DNA of 16,633 bases, taken from Chloroflexota bacterium. GTDB taxonomy: Bacteria; Chloroflexota; UBA6077; CF-72. The notes beneath the pieces were generated by a model. The model did not search any database and was not told the origin of the DNA. It saw only the letters and a program-made list of their open reading frames with translations. Positions within the stretch are counted from its first letter, which is position 1; every line of letters begins with the position of its first letter. This document shows, piece after piece, positions 1 through 7,680 of this stretch. Location: NCBI GenBank assembly GCA_019247135.1, contig JAFAPL010000632.1, forward strand, positions 1 to 16,633, in the 5' to 3' direction. A program made the position numbers and the translations under genes.

Positions 1-832
1 AGTCGACGTACATTGCTGGCGACCTTGTGGGCAAGAAGGTCGGCCTGCCTTCCATGGGCGCGTTCAACACGCCTGTTTTGATCTACAACTTTTCAAATTC
101 CACGATCTTCCAGCACGACCAGAGCGATTTCGCCGACGCGATCAGGACGGGCTGGCTGCGCAGTCCGGCTCAGTTCCAGACGACATTCGCCATGGAAAGC
201 TTCATGGACGAGGTGGCCGCGGCCGCGGGCATCGACCCGGTGCAGTTCAGGCTGCAGGTATTTGACGGATCAGCGCTTGATCGACGTACTCAACGCCGTC
301 GCGCAGGCGGCGCGTTGGGAGGCGCGACCGTCCCCTTCAGCGTCCGCCACTACCCGCGGGGTGACAACGGGCAGAGGCGTTGCCATGGTCAACCGTGACG
401 GTACGCTGATCGCCGAAGTTGCGCAGGTGACCGTCGATCCCTCGGCCGGGTCAGTCATGGTCAACCAGTTCTGGGCAGCCCAGGACAACGGCCTGACGAT
501 CAATCCGAAAGCCGTGCAGGGTCAGATCGAGAGCAACATCATCCAGGCGACCAGCCGCACGCTCAAGGAACAGGTGCAGTTCGATCAATCCAGCGTTACG
601 AGTCTCGATTGGCGAGGCGTATCAGATCCTGACCTTCCCTGAGGTCCCTCAGGTCACCACCGTCTTGATCAACCGACCCGACCAGAAGGCGACTGGGGTC
701 GGCGAGGCCGCTACGTGCCCCGTCGCAGCAGCCATCTCGAACGCAATCTTCGACGCAACGGGTGTGCGATTGCGGTCGCTGCCATTCAAAGCGGAGAACG
801 TTCGCGCCGCCTTCGCGGCAGGGACGCTGTAA
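1..832 (+). pseudogene. Molybdenum hydroxylase (xanthine dehydrogenase/isoquinoline oxidoreductase-like) large subunit, C-terminal part, two frameshifts
   Basis: This is the end of a molybdopterin-binding catalytic subunit of the xanthine dehydrogenase/aldehyde oxidase superfamily, which hydroxylates N-heterocycles or aldehydes. Three reading frames join into one continuous protein of about 275 residues: positions 3-257 (with GWLRSPAQFQTTFAMESF and AAGIDPVQFRL), 259-612 (with GQIESNIIQATSRTLKE and VTSLDW) and 614-832 (with YQILTFPEVP and GVGEAATCPVAAAI, whose Glu is the likely catalytic base). An extra G near 258 and an extra C near 613 cause the shifts; the amino-acid sequence is otherwise family-like to the TAA at 830-832. 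The full protein would be about 700-750 residues, so most lies beyond the left edge. Conservation on both sides of each break suggests very recent decay or assembly error. The exact substrate cannot be told; the closest resemblance is to the IorB/NicB type. Confidence 0.85.
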
Positions 833-835
833 CGC

Positions 836-1735
836 TCAGGCGCCGCGGAGCCTGGGGTTGGCCACCTCGTCCAGCCCCAGGTGGACCAGGTACAGCGACA
901 TGAACAGGACAATGAGCATGAGCACAGGCGTGGCCCACCACCACCACAGGTTCTGGAGCAGCGCGCCGTAATTCAGGGCCCAGTAGATCATCATGCCCAG
1001 TGTCATCTCGTTCTGCGGCCCCAGCCCCAGAATGGAGAGCCCGGACTCGGCGAGGATGGCCGCGATGAAAGCGTTCACGAAATTCGCGCCAAGCCAGGGC
1101 AAGAGGTGCGGCATCAGTTCGCCCCACACGATCTCGATGCTGGACAGGCCCGACAACAGCCCGACCTGAACGAACGGTCGCTCCTTCAAGCTGAGCACCT
1201 GGGATCGGACGACGCGTGCCGGCCACGCCCACGCGAAGCAGCCGATCGTGATCGCCATCGGCACGACGCCAAACCCATGCAACAAGGACGCGATGAGCAC
1301 CAGAAAGAGGAGTGACGGCACGGCCAGAAATACGTCATTGAAGACGCGTAGGACGCCGTCTACCCAACTGCCGAAATAACCACTCAACAGTCCCAACGTC
1401 GCACCGACGCAGGTGCCAATGACGGCCGCGACCAGGCCAACGAGCATCGAATTCGGAAGCGCCTGAAAGAGCTGCGCCAGAACGCTCTGTCCGAGTGTGG
1501 TGGTCCCGAGAAGGGCAAGTCCGGGTCCGCCGGCGCTCAGTTTCGCCGGAAAGGCGCCCGAGCGTAATGGCTGCGGGCCGATGAGGCGGCCGCCGAGCAC
1601 CGCGATGAGCAGCAGCAACACAATGACGCTCGCCCCAATGACAAACTTGCGATTGCTGAGCAGGACGTGTCTGATCCCGGGCGTCTGCACCGCCGGGCGC
1701 GGGCTCAGGGCATCGAGCGGGACGGCAGTTGCCAT
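836..1735 (-). CDS. ABC importer permease, DppC/OppC family
   Basis: Inner-membrane permease of a peptide/oligosaccharide-type (PepT class) ABC importer; it pairs with the permease encoded just upstream. The protein is 299 residues. One N-terminal membrane segment (NRKFVIGASVIVLLLLIAVL) is followed by the extracytoplasmic motif LGTTTLGQSVLAQLF, which corresponds to the family's GTDxLGRDVL motif, and by the permease domain. The EAA-type cytoplasmic loop is RPFVQVGLLSGLSSIEIVWGELMPHLLP-like in pattern, with the conserved Gly and the final LP. I chose ATG at 1735: it lies 2 bp after the TAG of the upstream permease gene, preceded by an AAGG. The frame stays open far upstream, but that stretch overlaps the other permease and is not family-like. 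The usual Asp of the GTD motif is replaced by Thr. The stop at 836-838 faces the broken hydroxylase gene with 3 bp between them. Confidence 0.93.
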   Translation of the reverse strand: MATAVPLDALSPRPAVQTPGIRHVLLSNRKFVIGASVIVLLLLIAVLGGRLIGPQPLRSGAFPAKLSAGGPGLALLGTTTLGQSVLAQLFQALPNSMLVGLVAAVIGTCVGATLGLLSGYFGSWVDGVLRVFNDVFLAVPSLLFLVLIASLLHGFGVVPMAITIGCFAWAWPARVVRSQVLSLKERPFVQVGLLSGLSSIEIVWGELMPHLLPWLGANFVNAFIAAILAESGLSILGLGPQNEMTLGMMIYWALNYGALLQNLWWWWATPVLMLIVLFMSLYLVHLGLDEVANPRLRGA

Positions 1736-1737
1736 CA

Positions 1738-2748
1738 CTACCTTGTTGCGGCCCCGTATCGAATCCGCGGGTCGATCAACGGATAGGCCAGATCGAGAAT
1801 CAAATTGATTGTCGCCACGGCGACTATCACCAGCAGGATGCTCCCCTGGATGACAGGAAAGTCGAGCCCTTTGATGCTGTTGAAGATCAGATAGCCCAAA
1901 CCGGGATACGCAAAGATGACCTCGGTCACCAGGGCGCCACTCACGATGGTCCCGAGCGAAAGGGCGAGCCCCGTCGTTTGCGGCAGGAGTGCATTGCGGA
2001 ATGCGTACGCCCAAAAGATTCGTGCATGCGGCAAGCCTTTGGCTTCGGCCCACGTGATGTAGTCCTCACCACGAATGGACACGATCAGGCTGCGCATGCT
2101 CAGGAACCACCAGCCGAGAGACACGAGCACGATGCTCAAGCCCGGCAGCATGGCGTGGCGCAGCACGTCGAGCACGAAATCCAGTGTCAGCGCGGGCTGC
2201 TGGCCGACCGTATAGGCGCCCGACAACGGGAAGATCGGCAGCAGGTACGCCAGTAGGAATACGAGGACGATAGCCAGGATGTAATAGGGAATGGTGTAGA
2301 GGACCAAGGCCACTGGAAACAGCGACTGGAGAAGGCGCGATCGGCCGCCGCCCCAGCCGACCAGGCCGCCAATGATCGAGCCCAGCGTCCAGCTGATCAA
2401 CGTCGTGACCAGCAGGAGACCGACGCTCCAGGGGATGGCCTGTTTGATCAGGTCACCGACCGTCGTCGGGAAGACCAGAATCGAGTAGCCGAGATCGCCT
2501 TGCGCCAGTTGGCGCAGGAACGAGACATATTGCTCGGGGAGGCTCTTGTCGAGCCCGAAGCGGCGTGTGTACTCGGCAACGATCGCCTGGCCGCCGAGGT
2601 TACCGCCGACTTGTGCGAGCTTGAGCGCGACTCCGCCCAGCGGGTCGCCGGGCACGAGACGCGGGGCGAAGAAGACGACGGTGACCGAGACGATCACCGT
2701 CGCCACAAAAATCAACAAACGTTCGGCGAGATGCCGCCAGTACGACAT
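1738..2748 (-). CDS. ABC importer permease, DppB/OppB family
   Basis: This 336-residue inner-membrane protein is the first permease of the importer. The N-terminus is typical (RHLAERLLIFVATVIVSVTVVFFAPRLVPGDPL), with a membrane segment leading into the conserved PGDP motif at about residues 33-36. The permease domain follows with about five more membrane helices. The EAA loop reads EDYITWAEAKGLPHARIFWA and continues to NALLP; it couples to the ATPases. GALVTEVIFAYPGLGYLIFNSI near the C-terminus is also characteristic. The gene sits 60 bp downstream of the binding-protein gene, separated from it by two hairpins, and 2 bp upstream of the second permease gene. ATG at 2748 fits the family start. 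No frameshift or missing motif is visible. Confidence 0.94.
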   Translation of the reverse strand: MSYWRHLAERLLIFVATVIVSVTVVFFAPRLVPGDPLGGVALKLAQVGGNLGGQAIVAEYTRRFGLDKSLPEQYVSFLRQLAQGDLGYSILVFPTTVGDLIKQAIPWSVGLLLVTTLISWTLGSIIGGLVGWGGGRSRLLQSLFPVALVLYTIPYYILAIVLVFLLAYLLPIFPLSGAYTVGQQPALTLDFVLDVLRHAMLPGLSIVLVSLGWWFLSMRSLIVSIRGEDYITWAEAKGLPHARIFWAYAFRNALLPQTTGLALSLGTIVSGALVTEVIFAYPGLGYLIFNSIKGLDFPVIQGSILLVIVAVATINLILDLAYPLIDPRIRYGAATR

Positions 2749-2765
2749 CAGGGTGTTGAGGCTTC

Positions 2766-2784
2766 AAGGGGGCGGAGCCCCCCT
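2766..2784 (-). promoter_or_regulatory. GC-rich hairpin between binding-protein and permease genes
   Basis: On the transcribed strand GGGGGC-TCC-GCCCCC forms a 6-bp all-GC stem with a 3-nt loop. It is followed by TTGAAG rather than a U-tract, so it looks like a stability or attenuation element rather than a full terminator. In importer operons such hairpins commonly keep binding-protein mRNA more abundant than permease mRNA; that role here is inference. Confidence 0.5.
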
Positions 2785-2796
2785 GCGCCCGCATGG

Positions 2797-2816
2797 AGCA
2801 CTCTCGAGTTAGTGCT
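2797..2816 (-). promoter_or_regulatory. Hairpin containing the binding-protein stop codon
   Basis: AGCACT (2797-2802) and AGTGCT (2811-2816) are perfect inverted repeats around an 8-nt loop. The TAA stop of the binding-protein gene (2809-2811) straddles loop and stem. It lies 12 bp before the second, GC-rich hairpin, so the pair may act together in 3'-end protection or partial termination. Confidence 0.4.
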
Positions 2817-4557
2817 GCGCGGCACGAATCCCTGGTACCCAACCGCCGTTCGCTTGCGGGTAACCCGTGAGCAGGAGATTGAACGTGCCCCACCAGCTGA
2901 CAGGCATGTTCCACGAGTTGTCTGAGTTGGGCCAGCCCGTCCAGTAGGTCGAGTTGAACGGCACCAGGGCAGGCGCCTGGGTGAGCGGCACGACCGGTAG
3001 ATCGCGCAACCAGATCGCGAGACCGTCGTGGTACAGGCTCTTCATCGTGTCGACCTGGTCAGGCGGCGTCTGAAGCATCTTGTCGACCACTGCGTCGAGC
3101 TCGCTGTTCGTATAACGGAACGAGTTCCGCTCGAACCATGGCGCTGGCTGGCCCAGCGGCACGTAGTTCTTGCTATGGAAGAGCTCGAGATTCTCGGCGA
3201 TATAGCCGGGGCAAAACGCGTTCATGGCGATGTCGTAGTCGCCACGCCGCAGCGTGTCCGTCAGCGTGCCACCGTTCAAGGGTGTCACGTTCACGGTAAA
3301 TCCAGCGTTCCGCAGCTGGTCCGAGAGAACCTGAGCGACCTTCACGTCCTCGTTGGCGTCGCTGTTGACGACGTACTTGAGCGTGATGTCACTCGGGTTC
3401 ACGCCGGCTTGCCTGAACAGGTTGGCGGCCTGGTCCGGGTCGTACTGATCGGACGGATATTGCTGCCGCACGTCGGACACGGCATCGAAGTAGGGTTTGT
3501 TTGCGTCGTAGAACGGCCAGATGCCCCACGTCGGCACGGTCGCACCTTCGTACGCCAGATTGGCAATCGCCTGTCGGTCGATCGAGTACGAGAGCGCCCA
3601 CCGCACCTGCGAGTTGTCGAACGGCGGGTGCGCGTTCTGGACCATCAGCGCCCGCGGGCACGGGTCGAGCCAGGCGTAGGGCGCGTTGGTCGTCCAGGCC
3701 TTCACGTTCTGGTTCTTGCCCGCGACCTGCAGGAACGTGCCGAGACCCAGAATGCCGATGTTCGGCGTGTCCAGGTCGTTATTCGTCAGCGCAAGCGCCG
3801 CGTTTGTCTCGGTGCCTTCATAGATGAACTGGACGTACTTCGGCGCCGGCTGGACACCGAACACCTTGGTGCCCCACCAGTCATCACGCCGCACGTACGT
3901 CATCGCCGTTTGCGATGCATCTTGCAGCTTGTATGGACCAGTCCCGACGGGTGGCGAAGCCTTGAACGTCAACGGGTCCTGCCCCTGCCAGACGTGCTTT
4001 GGCAGGATCGTAATGCCGCCCCAGATGCCGACGGCCGGAAAAGCCTCACGGATCAGGTGAAAATGGGGATTCGCCATTTTCAGGTTGAACCGCACATTCA
4101 GGTTGTCAATCTTCTCAACTGAGGCGACGTTGTTGTTCGTTTCCTCCGCCCAGACCATGCCTGTATTGTTTTTCAGCAGGTCATACGTGAAGACAACGTC
4201 GTCGGCAGTAAATGGTTGACCGTCGTTCCACGTCACACCATCGCGGAGCTTGACCGACAAGCTCGTGTAATCCGGGCTGTATTGATAGCTTTCGGCGAGC
4301 CAGGGAATGAATTCACCTGTTTCCAGATTGTTATAGAAGAGATATTCGTAGACGATCTGGTGTAAGCCGATTGATCGATCAACCCCTGGCGCGTACAGGT
4401 TGAGGTTGGTCGGGTCCTGGATCTGAGTGCTGAGCGCAATCTTGAGCGTAGATGCGCGGTCCAGGTTTGCCTGATCGGCCGGCGCCGCCGAAGCTGGCAA
4501 GGTCGTCAAGACCAGAGCGGCCGCTGCCAAGAGCACATACCAGCGCGAAGCTTTCAT
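2809..4557 (-). CDS. Extracellular substrate-binding protein of the ABC importer (SBP family 5)
   Basis: A 582-residue secreted receptor that captures the substrate (peptide or oligosaccharide) and delivers it to the two permeases. A Sec signal peptide is clear: MKASR, a hydrophobic core, then ASA with probable cleavage after Ala24. There is no lipobox Cys, so nothing in the sequence anchors it as a lipoprotein. Family 5 features follow: an N-terminal segment with YEYLFYNNLETGEFIPWLA, then LRDGVTWNDGQPFTADDVVFTYD, PPVGTGPYKL and VRWALSYSIDRQAIANLAYEG. The length is typical (550-600). A strong Shine-Dalgarno (AGGAAAGGGGA, 4567-4577) lies 9 nt before the ATG. The gene sits between the ATPase and permease genes. 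The substrate is not readable; the C-terminal Trp/Asn-rich stretch (YWTGWPNSDNSWNMPVSWWG) would suit sugar stacking, which is inference only. Confidence 0.93.
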   Translation of the reverse strand: MKASRWYVLLAAAALVLTTLPASAAPADQANLDRASTLKIALSTQIQDPTNLNLYAPGVDRSIGLHQIVYEYLFYNNLETGEFIPWLAESYQYSPDYTSLSVKLRDGVTWNDGQPFTADDVVFTYDLLKNNTGMVWAEETNNNVASVEKIDNLNVRFNLKMANPHFHLIREAFPAVGIWGGITILPKHVWQGQDPLTFKASPPVGTGPYKLQDASQTAMTYVRRDDWWGTKVFGVQPAPKYVQFIYEGTETNAALALTNNDLDTPNIGILGLGTFLQVAGKNQNVKAWTTNAPYAWLDPCPRALMVQNAHPPFDNSQVRWALSYSIDRQAIANLAYEGATVPTWGIWPFYDANKPYFDAVSDVRQQYPSDQYDPDQAANLFRQAGVNPSDITLKYVVNSDANEDVKVAQVLSDQLRNAGFTVNVTPLNGGTLTDTLRRGDYDIAMNAFCPGYIAENLELFHSKNYVPLGQPAPWFERNSFRYTNSELDAVVDKMLQTPPDQVDTMKSLYHDGLAIWLRDLPVVPLTQAPALVPFNSTYWTGWPNSDNSWNMPVSWWGTFNLLLTGYPQANGGWVPGIRAAQH

Positions 4558-4578
4558 CCGTTCGTGTCCCCTTTCCTG

Positions 4579-5475
4579 CTAGATGCCGTGAACATCGAGC
4601 GCACGTTGTGTCGCAGTCACCTCCCATTCGTCGTCTCCGGTATCGTCGAGCGCGTCGTCCGCCCACGCGCGCTCAGGGTCGGGCTCTGGGATCGAGTTGA
4701 TCAACAACTGGGTGTACGGATGGTTCGGATGGTTGACGATCTGATCGGGATCACCTTCCTCGACGACCTGGCCGTGATGCAGCACGACGATTCGATCGCT
4801 GATCTGATAGGCCGTCGTCAGGTCGTGCGTGATGTAGATCAACGAGATGCCGAATTCCCGCTTCAACTGGAGCAGGTTTCCCAGAACGGTCGCCCGCAGC
4901 GAAGCATCGATCATTGAGACAGGCTCATCAGCAACGATCGCTTTCGGCCGCAGCAGCAACGTGCGGGCGACCATCGTCCTCTGTCGCTGACCCCCGCTCA
5001 ACTGGTGCGGATACCGACCCAGGGTGTTATCCGGGTCGAGCCCGACAGCGCGCAGGGCCTGCTCGATCATCGTCCGTGCCTCTTCTTTGGAATTGGCCAG
5101 CTTGAACTTCCTCAGCGGCGTGGTCAGCACGTGATCGACTTTGTAGAACGAGTTGTAAACGGCGAACGGATCTTGAAAGATCGCTTGGACACTGCGGCGG
5201 AACTCGGGCCACTCGTCACCCGAGAGCCGGTGCAGGTCTTTGCCTCTGTACAGCACCCGCCCTGACGTCGGCCGCTCCAGACCAAGGAGAAGCCGCGCCA
5301 TGGTCGTCTTACCGCTGCCACTCTCGCCCACGACCGCGACGATGGACGGGTTTTCTTCTTCGATCCGCAACGAGAAATCCTGCAGCGCGATTACCCGGCG
5401 CTGGCTCATCAGCCCGCCACCGCCGAACGTGCGGCTCACCCGCTCCAGCTCGATCAGCGCGGTCCCGTCGCTCAT
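4579..5475 (-). CDS. ABC importer ATPase, DppF/OppF-like
   Basis: Cytoplasmic ATP-hydrolysing subunit, 298 residues, one of two non-identical ATPases powering the importer. Visible motifs are Walker A GESGSGKT (about 50-57), Q-loop FQDPF (Gln101), signature LSGGQRQR (159-166), Walker B IVADEP (Glu184) and switch His217 in ITHD. After Walker B it reads SMIDASLRA, where many dipeptide-type DppF proteins have SALDVS. The Cys-rich C-terminal oligopeptide-transporter tail of many DppF proteins is absent; instead there is an acidic end (DDALDDTGDDEWE). The ATG overlaps the TGA of the other ATPase (ATGA, 5472-5475), so the two are translationally coupled. The stop is 21 bp before the binding-protein start. 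Confidence 0.93.
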   Translation of the reverse strand: MSDGTALIELERVSRTFGGGGLMSQRRVIALQDFSLRIEEENPSIVAVVGESGSGKTTMARLLLGLERPTSGRVLYRGKDLHRLSGDEWPEFRRSVQAIFQDPFAVYNSFYKVDHVLTTPLRKFKLANSKEEARTMIEQALRAVGLDPDNTLGRYPHQLSGGQRQRTMVARTLLLRPKAIVADEPVSMIDASLRATVLGNLLQLKREFGISLIYITHDLTTAYQISDRIVVLHHGQVVEEGDPDQIVNHPNHPYTQLLINSIPEPDPERAWADDALDDTGDDEWEVTATQRALDVHGI

Positions 5476-6359
5476 GTGGTCGCCGCTCCGACGGCCGCAA
5501 AGGTGCCCCGATTACGCAAAGATGGCAGGCTCTCCATCAAGAGGCGTGTATACGGATGTTCCGGGCGGCTAAAGATGTCGCGCGTATGTCCAACCTCGAT
5601 GATGTCGCCGTTGCGCATGACGGCCACGCGCTCCGCAAATTGGGCCATCAAGCCCATGTCATGACCGATCAGGATGACCGATGCGCCGATCTGCTGTTGG
5701 ACGGACCGCAACGTCTGCATGACGCGCCGCTGGACGACCACGTCCAGCGCACTCGTCGGCTCGTCCGCGACCAGCACACGCGGACGCAGGCTGATCGCGA
5801 TCGCGATGCAGACGCGCTGCTTCATGCCACCGCTCAGCTGGTGTGGGTACAGGTCAGCGGTTTCGGGCCGCAGCCTGACGGAGGCGAGCAAGCTGTCGAC
5901 GCGCTCGTTCCACTCGGACTTGCTGACCTTTGACTTTGAGTTTGAGTTTGGGTCTGAGTTTGAGTTTGAGAAAACTCGGTGCGCGCGCATGGCGTCGATC
6001 ATCTGTGGTCGCACGCGCATCACTGGATTGAGCGAGTTCATGGCGCCCTGGGTCACCAGGGCGATGTCGGCCAGACGCCGCTGCCGCATCTCGTCCTCGG
6101 GTAGGCTCAACAGGTCGACGCCGTCGAGCAGCACGCGCCCTCCAGCAATCCGTCCCGGCGGCTTGATCAGTCGCATCAACGCCAGCGCCAGCGTCGACTT
6201 GCCCGAGCCCGATTCTCCAATCAGGCCGAGACGCTCGCCTGAGCCCAACTGGAAGTCGACGCCGTTGACTGCCGTGAAAACGCCACGTACGGTCGGAAAT
6301 TCGACTCTTAGATCAGAAACGTCGAGAATCGGCGCCTTTGCTGGCGGCGCGAACCCCAC
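5472..6359 (-). CDS. ABC importer ATPase, DppD/OppD-like, with Ser-Asn repeat insert
   Basis: First gene of the importer operon, 295 residues. It carries Walker A GESGSGKS (48-55), Q-loop TQGAMNSLNP (Gln104), signature LSGGMKQR (175-182), Walker B LVADEPTSALD (Glu200) and His233 in IGHD, all as expected for DppD. Between the Q-loop and the signature, residues about 131-147 are a low-complexity stretch made of Ser-Asn and Ser-Lys pairs, encoded by a TTTGAG-type hexamer repeat. This is not part of the family core. The C-terminal Cys-rich oligo_HPY extension is missing. The start is GTG at 6359, with AGAGGAAG about 9 nt upstream; no ATG fits better. It ends in a 4-bp overlap with the next ATPase gene. 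Confidence 0.93.
   Translation of the reverse strand: MGFAPPAKAPILDVSDLRVEFPTVRGVFTAVNGVDFQLGSGERLGLIGESGSGKSTLALALMRLIKPPGRIAGGRVLLDGVDLLSLPEDEMRQRRLADIALVTQGAMNSLNPVMRVRPQMIDAMRAHRVFSNSNSDPNSNSKSKVSKSEWNERVDSLLASVRLRPETADLYPHQLSGGMKQRVCIAIAISLRPRVLVADEPTSALDVVVQRRVMQTLRSVQQQIGASVILIGHDMGLMAQFAERVAVMRNGDIIEVGHTRDIFSRPEHPYTRLLMESLPSLRNRGTFAAVGAATT
5929..5970. repeat. Hexanucleotide tandem repeat (TTTGAG)7, imperfect, inside the DppD-like gene
   Basis: Seven consecutive hexamers on the + strand: TTTGAC, TTTGAG, TTTGAG, TTTGGG, TCTGAG, TTTGAG, TTTGAG. On the coding strand it reads as TCA AAC codon pairs (Ser-Asn) with Asp, Pro and Lys variants. Because the unit is 6 bp, copy-number changes keep the frame and would only lengthen or shorten a surface loop of the ATPase. 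The AT-rich unit contrasts with the GC-rich surroundings. Confidence 0.9.
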
Positions 6360-6453
6360 CCCGTCGCTCTTCCTCTCCGTCGGGGGCTAGTTTAGAGCAC
6401 TCTGGCCACTGTAGGCATCGGCCGCCGGTGCTACGCTGCAGCGTGTAGGCCGT
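6360..6453. promoter_or_regulatory. Divergent intergenic region between importer operon and glgC, with 12-bp palindrome
   Basis: These 94 bp must hold the start signals for both the importer operon (leftward) and glgC (rightward). A perfect palindrome ACGCTGCAGCGT lies at 6433-6444, just 10 bp before the glgC ATG, and a dyad AGAG-CA-CTCT at 6394-6403. A weak -10-like TAAACT (minus strand, 6389-6394) could serve the importer operon, but I see no convincing -35 for it. The palindrome could be an operator or a 5' mRNA hairpin; no regulator is identified. Confidence 0.45.
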
Positions 6454-7677
6454 ATGCACGTCCTGGCAATGGTTCTGGCGGGAGGCGAGGGTAAGCGTCT
6501 GTTTCCGTTGACCGCCGATCGTGCGAAACCCGCCGTTCCGTTCGGGGGCACGTACCGTCTGATCGATTTCACGCTCTCGAACCTGGTCAACGGCGGCTAC
6601 TTCAAGATCGTGGTTCTGACCCAGTACAAGAGCCACAGCCTGGATCGTCACATCGCCCAGACCTGGCGCCTGAGCAACATGCTGAACAACTACGTAGCGT
6701 CGGTTCCAGCGCAGATGCGGCATGGTCCATACTGGTTTGCCGGCTCTGCTGACGCGATCTATCAAAACCTGAACCTGGTCTATGACGAGCAGCCGGATTA
6801 CATCCTCGTGTTCGGCGCGGACAACATCTACCGCATGGATCCGCGTCAGATGCTCGAACACCACATTGCCAGCGGCGCCGGATTGACGATCGCGGCGCTG
6901 CGCGTGCCCGTATCGCAAGCCAGCGCATTTGGCGTCATCGAACGTGGAGACGCCGGGCGTATCACGGCGTTTCGCGAAAAACCGAGCAATCCCGCTGGGC
7001 TACCCGACGCACCCGACTACGTGCTGGCATCAATGGGCAATTACGTGTTCACCACCCGCACACTGCTGGACGCCGTGAGCGAAGACGCGGATGACGAAAC
7101 CAGTAAGCACGACGTCGGCGGCAGCATTGTTCCGCGTCTCGTGGAACGTGGTGACGCCGCCGTCTACGACTTCACCACCAACGACGTGCCCGGCGCGACC
7201 ACGGCCGATCGCGGCTACTGGCGAGACGTGGGCGAGCTGGATGCCTATTTCGATTCACACATGGATCTGATCTCGCCCGTGCCCGCATTCAACCTCTACA
7301 ACAGCGAGTGGCCGATCTACACGTGGCACCGACCATTGCCCCCGGCGAAGCTTGTGATCGACCAGCAGCCAGGTCAAGCGCTGGACTCACTGCTCAGCGC
7401 GGGCGTGATCATCGCGGGCGGGTGCGTTCACGATTCGGTCTTGTCGCCCGGCGTGCGGGTCGAACGCGGCGCGGTGGTGGAACGCGCGGTGCTGCTCGAG
7501 GGTGCCTACGTGGGTACGGGTGCGATCGTGCGCAACGCGATTCTCGACAAGTACGTGTCGATCGGCCCAGGTGCTCGGGTCGGCGTCGACATCGAGCGTG
7601 ACCGCGCCCGAGATCGTGCGGTCATTTCCCGCAACGGCGTGGTGGCGATCGGCAAGGGGCAGATCGTCGCCGACTGA
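6454..7677 (+). CDS. glgC: Glucose-1-phosphate adenylyltransferase (ADP-glucose pyrophosphorylase)
   Basis: Makes ADP-glucose and pyrophosphate from ATP and glucose-1-phosphate, the committed step of bacterial glycogen synthesis; cytoplasmic. The protein is 407 residues, the normal GlgC length. The nucleotide-binding N-terminus is [13 protein letters not shown] with catalytic-loop Lys14/Arg15, followed by [16 protein letters not shown] (24-39). Further conserved parts are [21 protein letters not shown] (97-105), [10 protein letters not shown] (121-130, catalytic Asp), [16 protein letters not shown] and GYWRDVG, then a C-terminal left-handed beta-helix of hexapeptide repeats. It matches the actinobacterial-type GlgC pattern best. 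ATG at 6454 is preceded by a weak AGG. No other glycogen gene is in the window. Its TGA (7675-7677) is 3 bp from the stop of the convergent ogt gene. Confidence 0.96.
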   Translation: MHVLAMVLAGGEGKRLFPLTADRAKPAVPFGGTYRLIDFTLSNLVNGGYFKIVVLTQYKSHSLDRHIAQTWRLSNMLNNYVASVPAQMRHGPYWFAGSADAIYQNLNLVYDEQPDYILVFGADNIYRMDPRQMLEHHIASGAGLTIAALRVPVSQASAFGVIERGDAGRITAFREKPSNPAGLPDAPDYVLASMGNYVFTTRTLLDAVSEDADDETSKHDVGGSIVPRLVERGDAAVYDFTTNDVPGATTADRGYWRDVGELDAYFDSHMDLISPVPAFNLYNSEWPIYTWHRPLPPAKLVIDQQPGQALDSLLSAGVIIAGGCVHDSVLSPGVRVERGAVVERAVLLEGAYVGTGAIVRNAILDKYVSIGPGARVGVDIERDRARDRAVISRNGVVAIGKGQIVAD

Positions 7678-7680
7678 GCC

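Noticed and set aside
1736..2053. N-terminal extension of the permease-C frame
   Set aside because: It overlaps the upstream permease gene and does not resemble the family; ATG at 1735 directly after the upstream stop fits better.
2766..2784. Intrinsic terminator after the binding-protein gene
   Set aside because: The stem is strong but lacks a U-tract, and the permease genes downstream clearly belong to the same operon.
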